From Apus apus (lineage: Eukaryota; Chordata; Aves; Apodiformes; Apodidae): 64,000 bases of DNA. Shown one piece after another: positions 44,037-55,700 of this stretch. A model generated the notes under the pieces. That model saw nothing but the letters and a program-made list of their open reading frames with translations, had not been told where the DNA came from and made no database searches. How positions within the stretch are numbered: the first letter of the stretch is position 1; each line of letters starts with the position of its first letter. The stretch spans positions 5,743,001 to 5,807,000 of the forward strand of contig NC_067296.1 of the NCBI RefSeq assembly GCF_020740795.1, read 5' to 3'. A program made the translations under genes and the position numbers.

Positions 44037-45002
44037 ATGGTCAACAAGACCTTAAATTACTGGGGTCCCGGTTTCGAGGAGGACGTTATCAACATCAACG
44101 TGGGGGGTCTGAGAAGGCGGCTCAGCTCCAGTGCCCTCTCCAAGTTCCCCGACACCCGCCTGGGCCGCCTGCTCTCCTGTGACTCAGAGGAGTCCATCCT
44201 GCAGCTCTGTGATGACTACGACGTGAGCGCCAGGGAGTTCTACTTCGACCGCAACCCCGGCTTCTTCCTCTACGTCCTCCACTTCTACCAGACCGGGAAG
44301 CTGCATGTCATGGAGGAGCTGTGCGTCTTCTCCTTCTGCCAGGAGATCGAGTACTGGGGCATCAACGAGTTCTTCCTGGACTCCTGCTGCAGCTACCGCT
44401 ACCACGAGCGCAAGCTGGAGAGCAGGCACCACAACTGGGACGAGGAGAGCGAGGTCAGCAGCGTGGACACGTCCCCCGATGAGATCTCAGACATCAACCA
44501 CGAGCTGCTGCGCTACAGCACCCTGCGCTGCGGCAACCTGCGCAAGCGCCTCTGGCTCACCATGGAGAACCCCGGCTACTCCATCCCCAGCAAGCTCTTC
44601 AGCTTCGTGTCCATCAGCGTGGTGCTGGTTTCCATAGCCACCATGTGCATCCACAGCATGCCCGAGTACCAGGAGGTGGATGAGAACGGCAACATGCTCG
44701 ACGAACCCATCCTGCACAAGCTGGAGTATTTCTGCATTTCCTGGTTCACTTTCGAAGTGTCTTCCCGCCTCCTGCTCTCCCCCAGCCCCAGGAAGTTCTT
44801 CAAACACCCGCTGAACCTGATTGACATTGTCTCAGTGTTGCCCTTCTACTTCACCCTCGTGGTGGACTTGACTGTGGGCAACGACTCAGAGCTGGGCAAC
44901 CTGGGCAAGGTGGTGCAGGTGTTTCGGCTCATGAGGATATTCCGGGTGCTGAAGCTGGCTCGGCACTCCACTGGACTGAGGTCCCTGGGGGCCACCTTGA
45001 AG
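44037..45002 (+). CDS. KCNS1: KCNS1 coding exon A: T1 domain to S4 and S4-S5 linker
   Basis: 966 bp, 322 codons, from [10 protein letters not shown] to [10 protein letters not shown], with donor TTGAAG|GTAAAC. The single intron after the S4-S5 linker at GATLK is the conserved intron position of KCNS genes. Confidence 0.96.
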
Positions 45003-48000
45003 GTAAACTGGCTCTCTATCTCCCTATCTACTCCTTTAATCTCTGGGCAAGGAGGAGACATCTGGTGTGGCCAGGGGATGTGAACATACCCATTCCCAGT
45101 GAGCTACTGGCTCTGGGAGGGCATCTGGCGAGCTTCCCTGGGTGGTGGGCTGGGCTGTTGGTGTGTCTGCTAAAGCAACCAAGTGTGAGGAGCACTGCAT
45201 GAGTCCTCTTTGTACACACGCTTAGAGCGAACAGCAACTCACCCATCACTTGCAGACTTTGCTTCCTGCAGAACTGGTGCTTCCAGGAACTCAGCCATCC
45301 CACGGTGGCGTGCAGGCCCCATTGCACAGCGTTGGAATGGGTGGATGGTGATGTCCCACTAGAAATGGGTCAGTGCCTAGTTGGGTAGCAGGAGACCTGC
45401 TGAGTAGGGACCAGGCCAGCCAGCAAGTATGCCAGCACCAGTGTGTGTGGCTCAGAGCTGCTCCTGTCCCCAGCATGGGAAAAAGGAGGCCCTCCCAAAG
45501 ACCTGCTGCCAACTGGCCATGGGTCAGCATCCAACCCTTGGTGTCTGCCCATCTAGAGATCCTGGTCCAGCTGAGCTGGTACTTGGATGCTTCTGGATAT
45601 GATGAGGTTGGGCACATGGTTAACTATGGGAGGCACAAAGAAGCAATGGAAAAATCAAAGGGTTAGCTGCAGGGCCTGGGACACCCAGCCCAAGGCAGGA
45701 TCTGTGCCCCCAGCAGAGCCTGGGCCACCAGCAGCTGGGCATCAGCAAGTTGGAAAAGCATGGGGAAAGCAGGGTGTGCCAGGCTGGGGGAAGCTGCCTG
45801 CAGGACCACACGGTTCTCAGGAGGAATAGCTGGCTGAGAAGATGCTGAGACAGTGAAGGACCACAGTCCAGCCATGTGAAGGGGTAGCAGCTCTGCAGCT
45901 GTGGTGAGGGGTGGTACCCACCCTCCATAGCATACCTCAAGGCTGGGTTTTCTCCAGACCCCCTCTCCACAGCACCCACAGCCTCCAGGGGTCAGACCAA
46001 GAGCAGCTGTGGCCAAAGTCAAAGCAGGAAGCTGCCCTGAAATCCTCCCCAGACCCGACCCCCATGGCTGCAGCTCAGCTGTGAGCACGGAGCAGGCACC
46101 CTGCCCTGGGTGGCTCTGCTCTCCCCCACTGTCCTCCCTCCTCCCTCCCCTCATGCTGAGGGCCACGTTGCCCAAATCTGGGGAGGGTGAGACTGTCCTC
46201 TCACCTCCTGTGCTCACCCAGGAAATCCAGCTTGCTGCAGAGGTCAGTTAAACTCAGCCTTTAATTGTCTCTGATTCTTGGCCACCACATCAAGAGAAAT
46301 CCTAAAGCCAGCCCTCCAGCCTGCCAAGGTGCAGAGTGACGCACGCTCTCAAGGTCCCACCACATGCAAGGGAGAAGGCCACCAGGGCAGACTTATCCTC
46401 TCCTCGTGGGACTGCCTCTGATCCCCACGTTCATACCAGAAGACTGGTTTTTCAAGCCCTGCTCACGCAAATAGCCCCGTGCTCCCCCCGCTTCAAAAGA
46501 AGGTGTGCCAGACAACAGCCAAGGCAAGCCATCTTCATAACAGAGCTTGAAATTCAACCAAAGGGATGTTCTCCTCCCACTCAGTGCCTGGCAGGGGCCA
46601 GAGCTGCAGCTCCTGGTGCTGCTCCCTCGGAAGGGCCACGGCAGGGATGCTGTGGGCACAGCCACAGCCAGAACACCCCATTTCCCACTGCTGCAGTAGT
46701 GGCAGGGCCAGCATGGGGTCTCCTGGTGCCAGCAGGTCTCCCCTGCTGGGGTTGGACCCATTCCCATGGGTGAGCCGTGGAGAAAATCAGCACTCACGTG
46801 TGGCTGAGGATGGGCAGCAGGAAAGGTCTTCTGCCAACTTCTGCTGTGAAACAGGACCTGCCCAGCACTAATCCTGCAAAGCACATTAAGCATCAAAGTG
46901 GGGGGGGGGCGCGGGGAGGGAAGAGTCCTGGCATCCTCCAAGCCTGCTGAGAACAGGGTCCATGGGGAGCTATTTGAAACAAAGATGCTGGAAGTCCTAC
47001 CTGCATCATACTGACTTTTGAACACTCACCTTGAAAGAGCAATTAGCAAGTGCCAGACTCACAGAACACTGAGATTGAAATCAAACAGGACAGGTGGGCA
47101 GGGCTGCCTGAGCCCTTCCTGGGCTCCATCTAAGCGTGAACAAGACGCTGCAGCAGGGCAGGGGCTGATGGGCTCATCTGCATCTCATTAAGCAGCAGAC
47201 GGGATCCAGGACACTGGCCTCTGCTGAGCTGCTGATTCACCCAGTGACGTGCTGGGAAGTGCCTCTTCCCAGGGATTCTGGAGCCAGCTGTGAACAGGGA
47301 TGAGCAAAAACACAACTGACGCAGCAGCTTGGCGTTGTGATTTACTGGGCACATAAATTACAACGTCTTGTTAATCATAATTTACTTCCTATTGCAAGAG
47401 CATGAAGCAGCAGAGGAGTAAAGGCTGTTAACAGCCAGGAAGTGGGAGCGATGGCTCTGGCAAGCCAAGTCATCGTTCCCCTGCCACAGAAGTGTTAGCA
47501 GAGGGATTTCTGCATCAGAAACTCTGAACAGTCTTCAGATTGCTTGGGGCCTGACCCAGGGTCTGGTTAATTTGAGGAGAGGCTTCCCACACATCTCTGC
47601 TCTTCCTCCCTGCAGTGCATGACACCTGTTACCACTATCAGAGCTTCCCAGGTGCAGGGCTGGTGCCCATCTCCCACGAGCAGTCAATAGGTGTTGAGCC
47701 CTGAGTAATGTAGGAACCTGCAGGGATCTACAGGAGTTGCTGTCTGTCCCTCTAGGGCCCTAAACACACAGATAGATTGGAAAAGCCAGAGCTGCATGTC
47801 TCCAAACCCCAGGTGCATCACCCTGCTGTCAGCACCACAGGCCATCTCCGTGCTCAGCTCCCCACAATGGTGTCTCCAGCCAGGCTCAAACCAGGCTCTT
47901 CCATTTCATTTGTCTTCTGCTGTGCTGGAGGAAAGATGTGCATTCAGCAGGGCAAGGAGCCCAAGCATGACCCATGGCTGTTTGACAGGCAGACCTTCCT

Positions 48001-51000
48001 GCCACAGCAGGAGTCCAAAGAGACTGTTGTTGGGGTGGCTGCTTTTGATGCAGCCTTTTATTACCCAGCATCACCTCCCCCACAGCTGCCTGCTTGATAA
48101 GTCTGCTTCACACCTGAACCCCAGCTAAAACTGAATCCCACCCAAACCCCAGCTGCAGCTCCCTGCCCCGGGATCAATGAGCAAACCACACATTTTGAGG
48201 ATGAATGGCTGCTAATAGGTGGGAGCCAGTGCCTGAAGATCAGCTGGGAGATTCCTGGAGCCTCCCCTGTGCCTTGAGCCCTAAACCTGCTTGTAAATTA
48301 AAGCAGCAGGAGCTACCAAGCTGCCTGACTTTCCCCTCGCCTTTGCCCTCCAACACATCCCAGGGCCATAGCTGATACTCTTTAAAAATGGATAAGGTTA
48401 TTCAGCTCTGCTGCTCCCCAGCTGGGACGTACACACATGCTGTCAAGCTCCAGCCAGGAGTTAGTCTTTCATGGCCAAGTGATACATCCTTGAAACTCGG
48501 TGGCTCTGAGCTGTTTGTCCTTCCCAGGGAGCTCCCTTGGAGCTGCTGCAGGGCATTCACAGCTACAGGCAACAGAGGAGGAGGAGGTGGAAATTATTTC
48601 CCCTTGGTATTACTGGCATTAGCTGAGCAGCTTTTGCCAGCAGTCTAAGCAAAGTCTTCTCACTCCCTGCCATGAATCCACCTCCTTTATGTCTCATCTT
48701 GACCGTGGAAGCTCTTTTTCCATGTCTTCTGTTTGCTTTGCTCAAATGTTGTTCTGTTTAGTCAATATGTGGCCTCCAATAAAACATTATCTGCCTGGTA
48801 GGAGAGTGGAAAAAAAAACCCCACTCCATGATCAGGGATCTGCTTTCCTTTCTCCCAGAGATGACGAGCAAGGTGGCAGATCAGTGGGCAGAAACACCCA
48901 GGGAACTGTGACACTCAGAAGGCCAGTGGACTCACCGTGCTGTGAGGGCAGAGGGGCTTTGGCACTGGGGGGTTAGCCTGGGGCTCTGTGGTCCCCTCCA
49001 GCCTGCAGGGATGTCAGAGCAGGCTGGCCCAGGTGTCCCTGTCCCTTGGCTCACACCTCACCAGCTGCTGGCCCATGGCAGTTTGCCTGATCCCAGCTCG
49101 TCCTCTGGCAGTCCCCTTCTGGGCATCCCTTGCTGCCTTGTCCCTTAGCTGCCCACTGCCTTTTCCCACCTCAGGTTTTTGGCACAGGTTAGTATTCTGC
49201 TCAGAAATTCAGAACACCCAAAGAAAGGTTGCAACACCTGTGGTTTTGTTTAAACCAGAGAAATGGTGGCTTCCCCAAGGAATGCTGCATGTCCCTGCTG
49301 ACAGTCTGACCCCCAGGGTCCCATGGGAGGTTGGGTGTCCCATGGCCCCATTCCTGTGGGGGTTCCCAGACCCTTCATGGTGGGGTTCAGCCAGCTGGGG
49401 GTGCAGCACCCCATGGGGGTGGGTGCTAGGCCAGCCCACACTGACCATGGAGGGGTGCCTGGACTGACCTGACAACCTGCTTGGATTAGTGTCAGCTTGG
49501 AAGCCCACTTTGAATCTTCCCATGGAGGAGCAGCAAAACCTGAAGGGAAATGTAATTGTTTAAGAAACAGCAGTTTCTGCAAGAAAGCTCTGCCCCTGGA
49601 ACAAGCCCCTCTGCTCTCAGGCCATCCTGCAGACACCACCAGATGGCCAGCTGGGGACAGCCTCAGGGTGCTTTGGGCTTGTTGGCGTCCTCCAGCCAGC
49701 CCAAACACAGGTTATTGTCATCAAGAACCTCAGGAGTGGGATCAAGGAGTCCCAGGAGTGGGAGGACAGGGGACAGAAACTGAGGCAGGAGGTAGTTTCT
49801 GCCTTTCTTGGAGCTGTGTCCCTTGAGGTGTAAGAGCAGAAGCCTCCTGAGCTCTGCTCGCTGGAGCATCCTGATCCCTCCAAGCCAGGTGTGTAAGGAA
49901 GGGTTACATGTCCCTTGGAGCTGAGCCTGCAGCAGAGGGGCACGTCCTCCTGCCAGCACATCACCAGCGTCTCAGGAGAACACAAATCAAACTTCAGTTA
50001 GAGGCTGCCTGTTAGGTGGTTTCTGGGGACCTGCCAAGATAACAGGAAAATGTGTCTAAATGTTGTTAGCCGGGATCAGGCGGGAGCGAGGGCTGGAGGA
50101 GGGATGTAGCCTCTGCCTGGAATCCTGGCTGGGAAGCACAGGTCCCCTCTCCCCTGGCACTGCCTCCCCCTGGCAGGCTGTGGGTGCCAGGGCTGATCTC
50201 CTGGCTACCCCACTGGTTCCAGGTGTAGGTCACCCACACACCCCCCAGCCCATCTCAGCCTGTCCTCACAGTGGGGTATCCCAAGGCAGAGATGGATAGA
50301 GGCACCAAGAATCATAGAACGGTTTGGGTTGGAAGGGACCTTCAAGATCATCCAGACCCACTCCCCTGCATGGCAGGAACACCTCCCACCAGCCCAGGTT
50401 GCTCCAAGCCCCATCCAACCTGCCCTTCAACACTGCCAGGGATGGGGCAGCCACAGCTTCTCTGGGCAACCTGTTCCAGTGTCTCACCAGCTTCATAGTG
50501 AAGAGCCTGGTCCCATTATTACATGCCCTTATAAAAAGCTTTCCTGTAAGCCCCTTCAGGTACTGGAAGGCCACTGTCAGGTCTCCCTGGACCCACAGCT
50601 GTGATGGGTGTGGTGCCCCCCACTGACCACTTGCTCTGCTTTCCCTTCCAGCACAGCTACCGGGAGGTGGGGATCTTGCTGCTCTACCTGGCCGTGGGGG
50701 TCTCTGTTTTCTCCGGTGTGGCCTACACAGCTGAGAAGGAGGAAGACGTTGGTTTCGACACCATCCCGGCCTGCTGGTGGTGGGGCACGGTCAGCATGAC
50801 CACCGTGGGCTACGGCGACGTGGTGCCTGTCACCGTGGCTGGCAAGCTGGCTGCCTCGGGCTGCATCCTGGGGGGCATCCTGGTGGTGGCACTGCCCATC
50901 ACCATCATCTTCAACAAGTTCTCCCACTTCTACCGCAAGCAGAAGGCGCTGGAGGCGGCCGTGAGGAACAGCGGGAAGAAAGACGCCGAGGAAGCGGAGA

Positions 51001-51107
51001 GCATCTCCAGCCATGAACAAGACTCAGAAGCTCTGAGTGACACCTCCCTGGGCAGAGGCAGCCCCGACCGCCGTGGTCTGACCCCCAGTGCCCACCCTGC
51101 ACCCTGA
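44037..51107 (+). CDS. KCNS1: KCNS1, voltage-gated K+ channel modulatory subunit Kv9.1 (complete, 473 aa)
   Basis: Kv9.1 does not form channels alone; it co-assembles with Kv2 subunits at the plasma membrane and alters their gating. Coding exons 44037-45002 and 50652-51107 join in phase 0 to 1422 bp. Order: T1/BTB assembly domain (about 15-118, opening [10 protein letters not shown]), S1 about 184-205, S2 about 228-248, S3 about 258-278, S4 about 293-312 ([14 protein letters not shown]), S5 about 326-345, selectivity filter TVGYGD at 373-378, S6 about 388-415. S6 reads ALPITIIF, so the second proline of the PXP gate hinge of Kv1-Kv4 is absent, as in silent Kv subunits. [16 protein letters not shown] and the S6-tail text match KCNS1 rather than KCNS2 or KCNS3, and STK4 next door agrees. 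The ATG at 44037 has a strong context (A at -3, G at +4). An in-frame ATG at 43995 lies upstream of the acceptor. The protein is shorter than the human one (526 aa), mainly at both ends and in the S1-S2 loop. Confidence 0.96.
45003..50651 (+). other. KCNS1: KCNS1 intron between coding exons
   Basis: 5.6 kb, GT-AG, with no coding frame recognised. It carries a G-run at about 46899-46909, a possible regulatory AT-rich patch near 47330-47400, and a CR1 copy at its 3' end whose edge is only about 55 bp from the acceptor (CTTTCCCTTCCAG). Confidence 0.8.
50308..50598 (-). mobile_element. CR1 LINE, 5'-truncated 3' end, minus orientation
   Basis: Starts AGAATCATAGAACGGTTTGG, the reverse complement of the CR1 terminus. 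It continues with GGTTGCTCCAAGCCCCATCC and the C-terminal part of the CR1 reverse-transcriptase frame, still partly readable on the minus strand ([15 protein letters not shown]). It inserted in the last KCNS1 intron, just before the acceptor. Confidence 0.93.
50652..51107 (+). CDS. KCNS1: KCNS1 coding exon B: S5, pore, S6 and C-terminus
   Basis: 456 bp from [10 protein letters not shown] to the stop TGA at 51105-51107. It includes [19 protein letters not shown] (pore helix and selectivity filter) and an acidic/serine-rich cytoplasmic tail. Acceptor CTTTCCCTTCCAG at 50650-50651. Confidence 0.96.
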   Translation, partial: HSYREVGILLLYLAVGVSVFSGVAYTAEKEEDVGFDTIPACWWWGTVSMTTVGYGDVVPVTVAGKLAASGCILGGILVVALPITIIFNKFSHFYRKQKALEAAVRNSGKKDAEEAESISSHEQDSEALSDTSLGRGSPDRRGLTPSAHPAP

Positions 51108-51136
51108 CCCCGCTGCACCGGGGCTTGGGACCTGTT

Positions 51137-51283
51137 TCCTCCCTGAAGTGTTCAAGGCCAGGTTGGATGGGGCTTGGAGCGACCTGGTCTAGTGGGAGGT
51201 GTCCCTGCCCGTGGCAGGGGGATTGGGACTAGATGATCATTAAGGTCCCTTTCCAACCCAAACCAGTCTGGGATTGTATGATT
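51137..51283 (+). mobile_element. CR1 LINE 3'-end fragment in KCNS1 3'UTR, plus orientation
   Basis: CCTGAAGTGTTCAAGGCCAG through TTGGATGGGGCTTGGAGCGA to GATTGTATGATT is a CR1 3' end. It begins about 30 bp after the KCNS1 stop and is in opposite orientation to the copy before the same exon. Confidence 0.93.
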
Positions 51284-52571
51284 TCTCACCACAAGCACAG
51301 CTGTTGCACCAGGACACAGCAGAGGAGCTGGACTCTCCCCATCTCACATCACCCCTGCCCAGCGAAGGACAGGAGGGGTTGGAGGAGATGCCCAGGGGTT
51401 GCCAGCTGCTTCCAGGGATGCAGCAGCCAGGCCGTGTCTCAGCCCTCACCCAGCGCCAGGCTGGCTGCCTCTGCGGGTCCTGTGCCAGGTCAGCATCAAC
51501 TCCTGCCACAACCTTGTCCTACCCCCAGCTCCAAACAGCTCCCAAGGTGGAGCTGCCCCATCAGCCATGGGGAAAAGAGGGTTGGAAATTAGTCTGTACA
51601 GGAGGAAGGGTGGTGTCCAGCTCAGGACAAGCCCCATAGTCCCCAGCTCCTGCACTGGGACTGGCTGGAAGTCACTTCCACTGCAGTTGGGGTTTAACTT
51701 CTGCACTGCCACTGCCAGGAGCCCCCAGGGACTGGGGTCTGGGGGCTGTGCTGGGAGAGTAGCACAGCTGGGAGCACTATCCATGAGGAGAGGACACTTG
51801 CTGGGGATGAGAGGGAAAAGGGACACAGTCCTCCAAGGCAGAAGCAGCAGAAGGGGATCAAGCTGGGGGAACCAAAGGGCCACCCCCCACTGAGGCTTAT
51901 CCCCCTGAGCTGTTTTCTCCATGGGGCTCCCATGCCCCCCAGCATCTCCTCTGTCCTGCAGGGAGCTGAGCTCCTGTCACCCCAGCCTCTGAGCACCTCA
52001 CAGGAGTCAGGGTCCTCTTCCCATCCAGATCCCCCACCTGGCTGAGCACATTTGGGGCTGCTCCCAGCACAGCATTAATTCCCTATGGAGTTTTTCCTTC
52101 ACCCTCAGTTCTCTGCTCGGAAATTGTGCAGCTCCTTGGTGCACAGAGAAACACACCAATGCCTGTTCTGAGCAGGACAAATGTGCACCCTGATCAGCTC
52201 AAAACCATGTTGATGGCTGCAGGATGATTCCCAGGCACCTGGATCGTGGTGTTTGCCACTGGTTTTCCTGGATGGCTTTGGGCACAGCTGCAGTCACTGG
52301 TGCTGGCTCTGCCTGTAGCGATCTCTGGATCATGGGGAAGAAAAGACAAACCAACATCAGTTGCAGGTCCAGCCTTTCTGAACCCCAGTGGGACTTGGGA
52401 GGGGGTCCCCAGGGAACAGTGGTGTGGGATGGGAGGGTGCTCACACTCCTGGCATCATTGAGTCTTCCAGTACTGACAGTCCGTGGTCTGCTCTGCCCTC
52501 ATCCTCACTGCGAGGTGGGACCAGTGAGCTCCATCACCTGCTGCACCCAGCTCCTGCTGCACCATTACTTG

Positions 52572-52577
52572 AATAAA
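52572..52577 (+). terminator. KCNS1: KCNS1 polyadenylation signal AATAAA (candidate 1)
   Basis: AATAAA in ACTTGAATAAAGG, the first canonical signal after the stop, about 1.47 kb downstream. Confidence 0.55.
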
Positions 52578-52676
52578 GGAAGGAGTTTCCCCTCTCTCCA
52601 TAAATATTCCAGTAGCAAAATGTATTAAAATGTGAAGACTAACTGACATGTATTAATGAAAAAGCATTATGCAAAT

Positions 52677-52682
52677 AATAAA
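52677..52682 (+). terminator. KCNS1: KCNS1 polyadenylation signal AATAAA (candidate 2)
   Basis: AATAAA in GCAAATAATAAAAAG within a strongly AT-rich stretch, 105 bp after candidate 1. Confidence 0.5.
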
Positions 52683-52742
52683 AAGAGCATGTAAATTAAT
52701 TTTCTATCTATGCATGGGATGCAAACTGTATATTTTATTAAA

Positions 52743-55700
52743 GACCTAAGTGACCCGCTTTGGATGCTGGCTTTCTGTTTCATGTGCAGCACAGCCAGGC
52801 TGCTCCAGAGTGACTGTAGTTCCTGTAATCCAGCTCAGCACCTCCTTGGAGCACAGCAGAGCTCCCACCCGGGCAGCTCCCACTTCATCCCTGCCCTGAT
52901 GCTGGGTGACAGTCCTTGTGCCTGGACCGCTGCTGTCAACCCAGCTGGAGGATTTTGGATTCCCCATCTCCCAGCAGGCCCAATGAACTGGGTGTCCCTG
53001 GAGTGTGAGGGAATGGGTCAGAGCCAGCAGGCTCTGGGAAGAGCCACACAGGGAGCCAGGGATCACAACTGGGAGGGAGGGAAGCACAGCAGCTTTCAGA
53101 GGGAGATGAGAGGATTGTGGTTAACATTAAAAATGCAGGATGATTGTCAAAGCAGAGAGCTTGTCCCATCCAAGCGTGGTCCTTGGCAGGGGAGGAAGCA
53201 GGCAGGGAAGAGCAGAGATCTGCAGGAACACACACCCTGCCATCAGCAGCACCCGAGGACAGCAGAGCTGAGGTGCAAACCCAGCCTGGGAGCCCAGCAG
53301 CAGCAGCTGCCTGGTATTTCCTCTAATGGTCACTCTTGTTTTAAGAAATTAATTTAAACCCCAATCTTGTGGGGCCACATTTTGCCCTTAAAGTAGAAAA
53401 GGCTCCATTTTGAAAGAAAATAGTTTAGGTAGCACGTGTTAATTGGTTGAGTTGGAGGAACTATGTTTTAGGCACACCTTTGCCAGCAGAAGGCTGGGGG
53501 GGGTGTTCCCTGCTGGCTTCCCAGCCGTGTTGCTCACAGCTGTGGCTGTCAGCAAGGGTAGGGGATCAGGATGAGGAGGGAAAAGTGCCCACTGCAGCTC
53601 CAGAGGCCTGAAAGGAGCTGGTCCAGGACAGCTGTGTTCATCCCCCTTCATCACTGCTGCTTTCATAAGCTCCAAGTACCAAAGGCAGGAGGGCTGAAGG
53701 CCACCCAGAAAAACCCAGGCCAGCGGCTGCTCATATATCACTGCTGTGGTTAAATCCCATCTCCTGGCACAGAGGTTGTCCCCTTGGCTTCAGTGGCCCA
53801 AATCACATCCAGCCTCTGCCACTTTCCTTGCTGCCAAGGCAAAGCTCAGACTGCCTTCCAGCACCCAGCCTGCAAACTGCCTATGACAGGGACCGTGGTC
53901 ATCAGCAGACAAGAGCTATCACTAATTAAGCTACGTTATCACAGGATGCCTCTGGCCACCACTGCTTGTAGGCTTAGAAAAGTTCAGTAGCCCCTTGGGA
54001 GGTTCTGAAGAGCCCTAAGGCTGGCACTGCACAGCACCAGGCTGCCTAGGGAAACACCTTAGCACTTGCAGAGGGTTTGAAGCCTCCAAGCAGAGGCTGA
54101 GCACACCAGGAGCAGCATCCTTAGCCAAGCTGAGCAAGCCTAACTTTTCTCTCCAGAAAGGAGATATCCCAGCAGCATGTCCAGCTACTTCAAGGGGTGG
54201 CTGCTCTCTGGGAGCTGGCTCTCCTGTCTTTCATGGGGTGTAGTTTGTGCTGTGATGCTGCTTGGGCTTCATCCTCCTTGATCATAAGCATAAAAGGCTG
54301 AGCTCATTCTGATGCTGTAAGAGGCCTCTGATGGTCTGAAATGAGGAGGATGTCTCCAGGCTGCTCATCTCCAGGGGCTGGCTGGGGAGGACTTACTTCT
54401 GCACTCAAGTGTATTCCTCTGCTAGATGTGATAGCGGGGATTAAAAATAGACTTTAATCTTTATTCCTTTGAGAGTTTTTCTGTTAAAAGAAAAAAAAAA
54501 AATCCACATGCTGCTAATCTTTCCAAGACAAAAGCCTCCCCCAACTTGGGGGTTAAAAGCAAGGCAGGACTCTTCTGTGAGCCCCTTTGCTTTGTTGCAA
54601 ACGGTGGTTGACCTCAGAGGGGGGCTGGTGTGTGAGGTTTGGGAAAGCCACCAAAGATTTCTTTTTTTAGCTTCCTGCTCTCTGTGAAGACATTAGGATT
54701 TGTATGGCTGTGAGTAACTGCTCTAGGAATATCCTCCCACTGCTGTGTGCAGGCAGATCAAGCGGAGCTGGAGTTCTGCAGAGCAGGGAAGAACTGGGTG
54801 CAGCAAGGTGCCCAGCACCGGGAGTGGGTGATCACAGCCCACGTTCGCCTTAGCAAGACACTTCTGTGCAGTGATGGGTTGCCAGGACTGGTCTAACTTA
54901 CTATTTCTAAGGCAAGTAGGAAATTAATGTTCTTTTGCTAATCCCTAATTAGTTTTTCTGACAGTGGCTGCATTTTCACTGGGTACAGTGGGTAAATGGA
55001 TTAAACACCTTACCAGGTTATTTCTAGAAAAGCTGCTCTCCACACTCAGAAAATGATTGATGAAAGAGTGACTCTCTTGCCTCCAGGGAATGGTGATTAA
55101 GGAGTGACCTTATTAAGCTATTTCATGCAGCTGAGAATTAGACAACTCTGCTCAAAGAGACAAAGTAAACTTCATTTTTTTTGTTCTAAACTTCTTTGCC
55201 AATTTTCAGGTCTGAGACGACCCTGAGCGTGTTCTGTGCACTTAGCTGGTTATTGGAAAACCAGGAGATCTGACAGGGTTTGATCTGTAGGAAAGAAAGC
55301 CTCCTCACCAGCAGCATTTCTGGGATCCCTCCTTCTTGTGGGCTCCATGAGCCCTGTTGATCTCAGCGGAGTTCAGGGAATCAAAAATCAGAGCTGACTG
55401 CTTGAGTATGTACATGTTAAATCAGTGTTACTTACCATTCCTGGATTTGCTGAACCATGTATGGAGAGTAGGAAAGACAAATAGTGCTGCAATTATTTTA
55501 TCTTATTTTTTAAAACCAAAATTAAAACACTTCCTTCCAGTAGTAAAAAGCCCCAAAGTCTGCATATGCTCATGGGTTTGCTTTAGCCTTTATCTGAACC
55601 ACAGCTATTAACTTTGCTGTAGGAAACAGAGACTCAACCATTTGAGGTAGCTGAATGTAGAGCCTTGAAGGAGTGGAATTAAGCTAAGGATGTCCAGATA

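Larger units (their letters stand above)
51108..52700 (+). other. KCNS1: KCNS1 3'UTR (probable extent)
   Basis: Untranslated region starting with a CR1 copy and reaching one of several polyadenylation signals: AATAAA at 52572-52577, AATAAA at 52677-52682, and ATTAAA at 52737-52742. Which is used cannot be read from sequence. Confidence 0.6.

Noticed and set aside
50266-50574. Minus-strand open frame that looks like a protein next to the KCNS1 last exon
   Set aside because: It is a relic of the CR1 reverse-transcriptase C-terminus, not a host gene.
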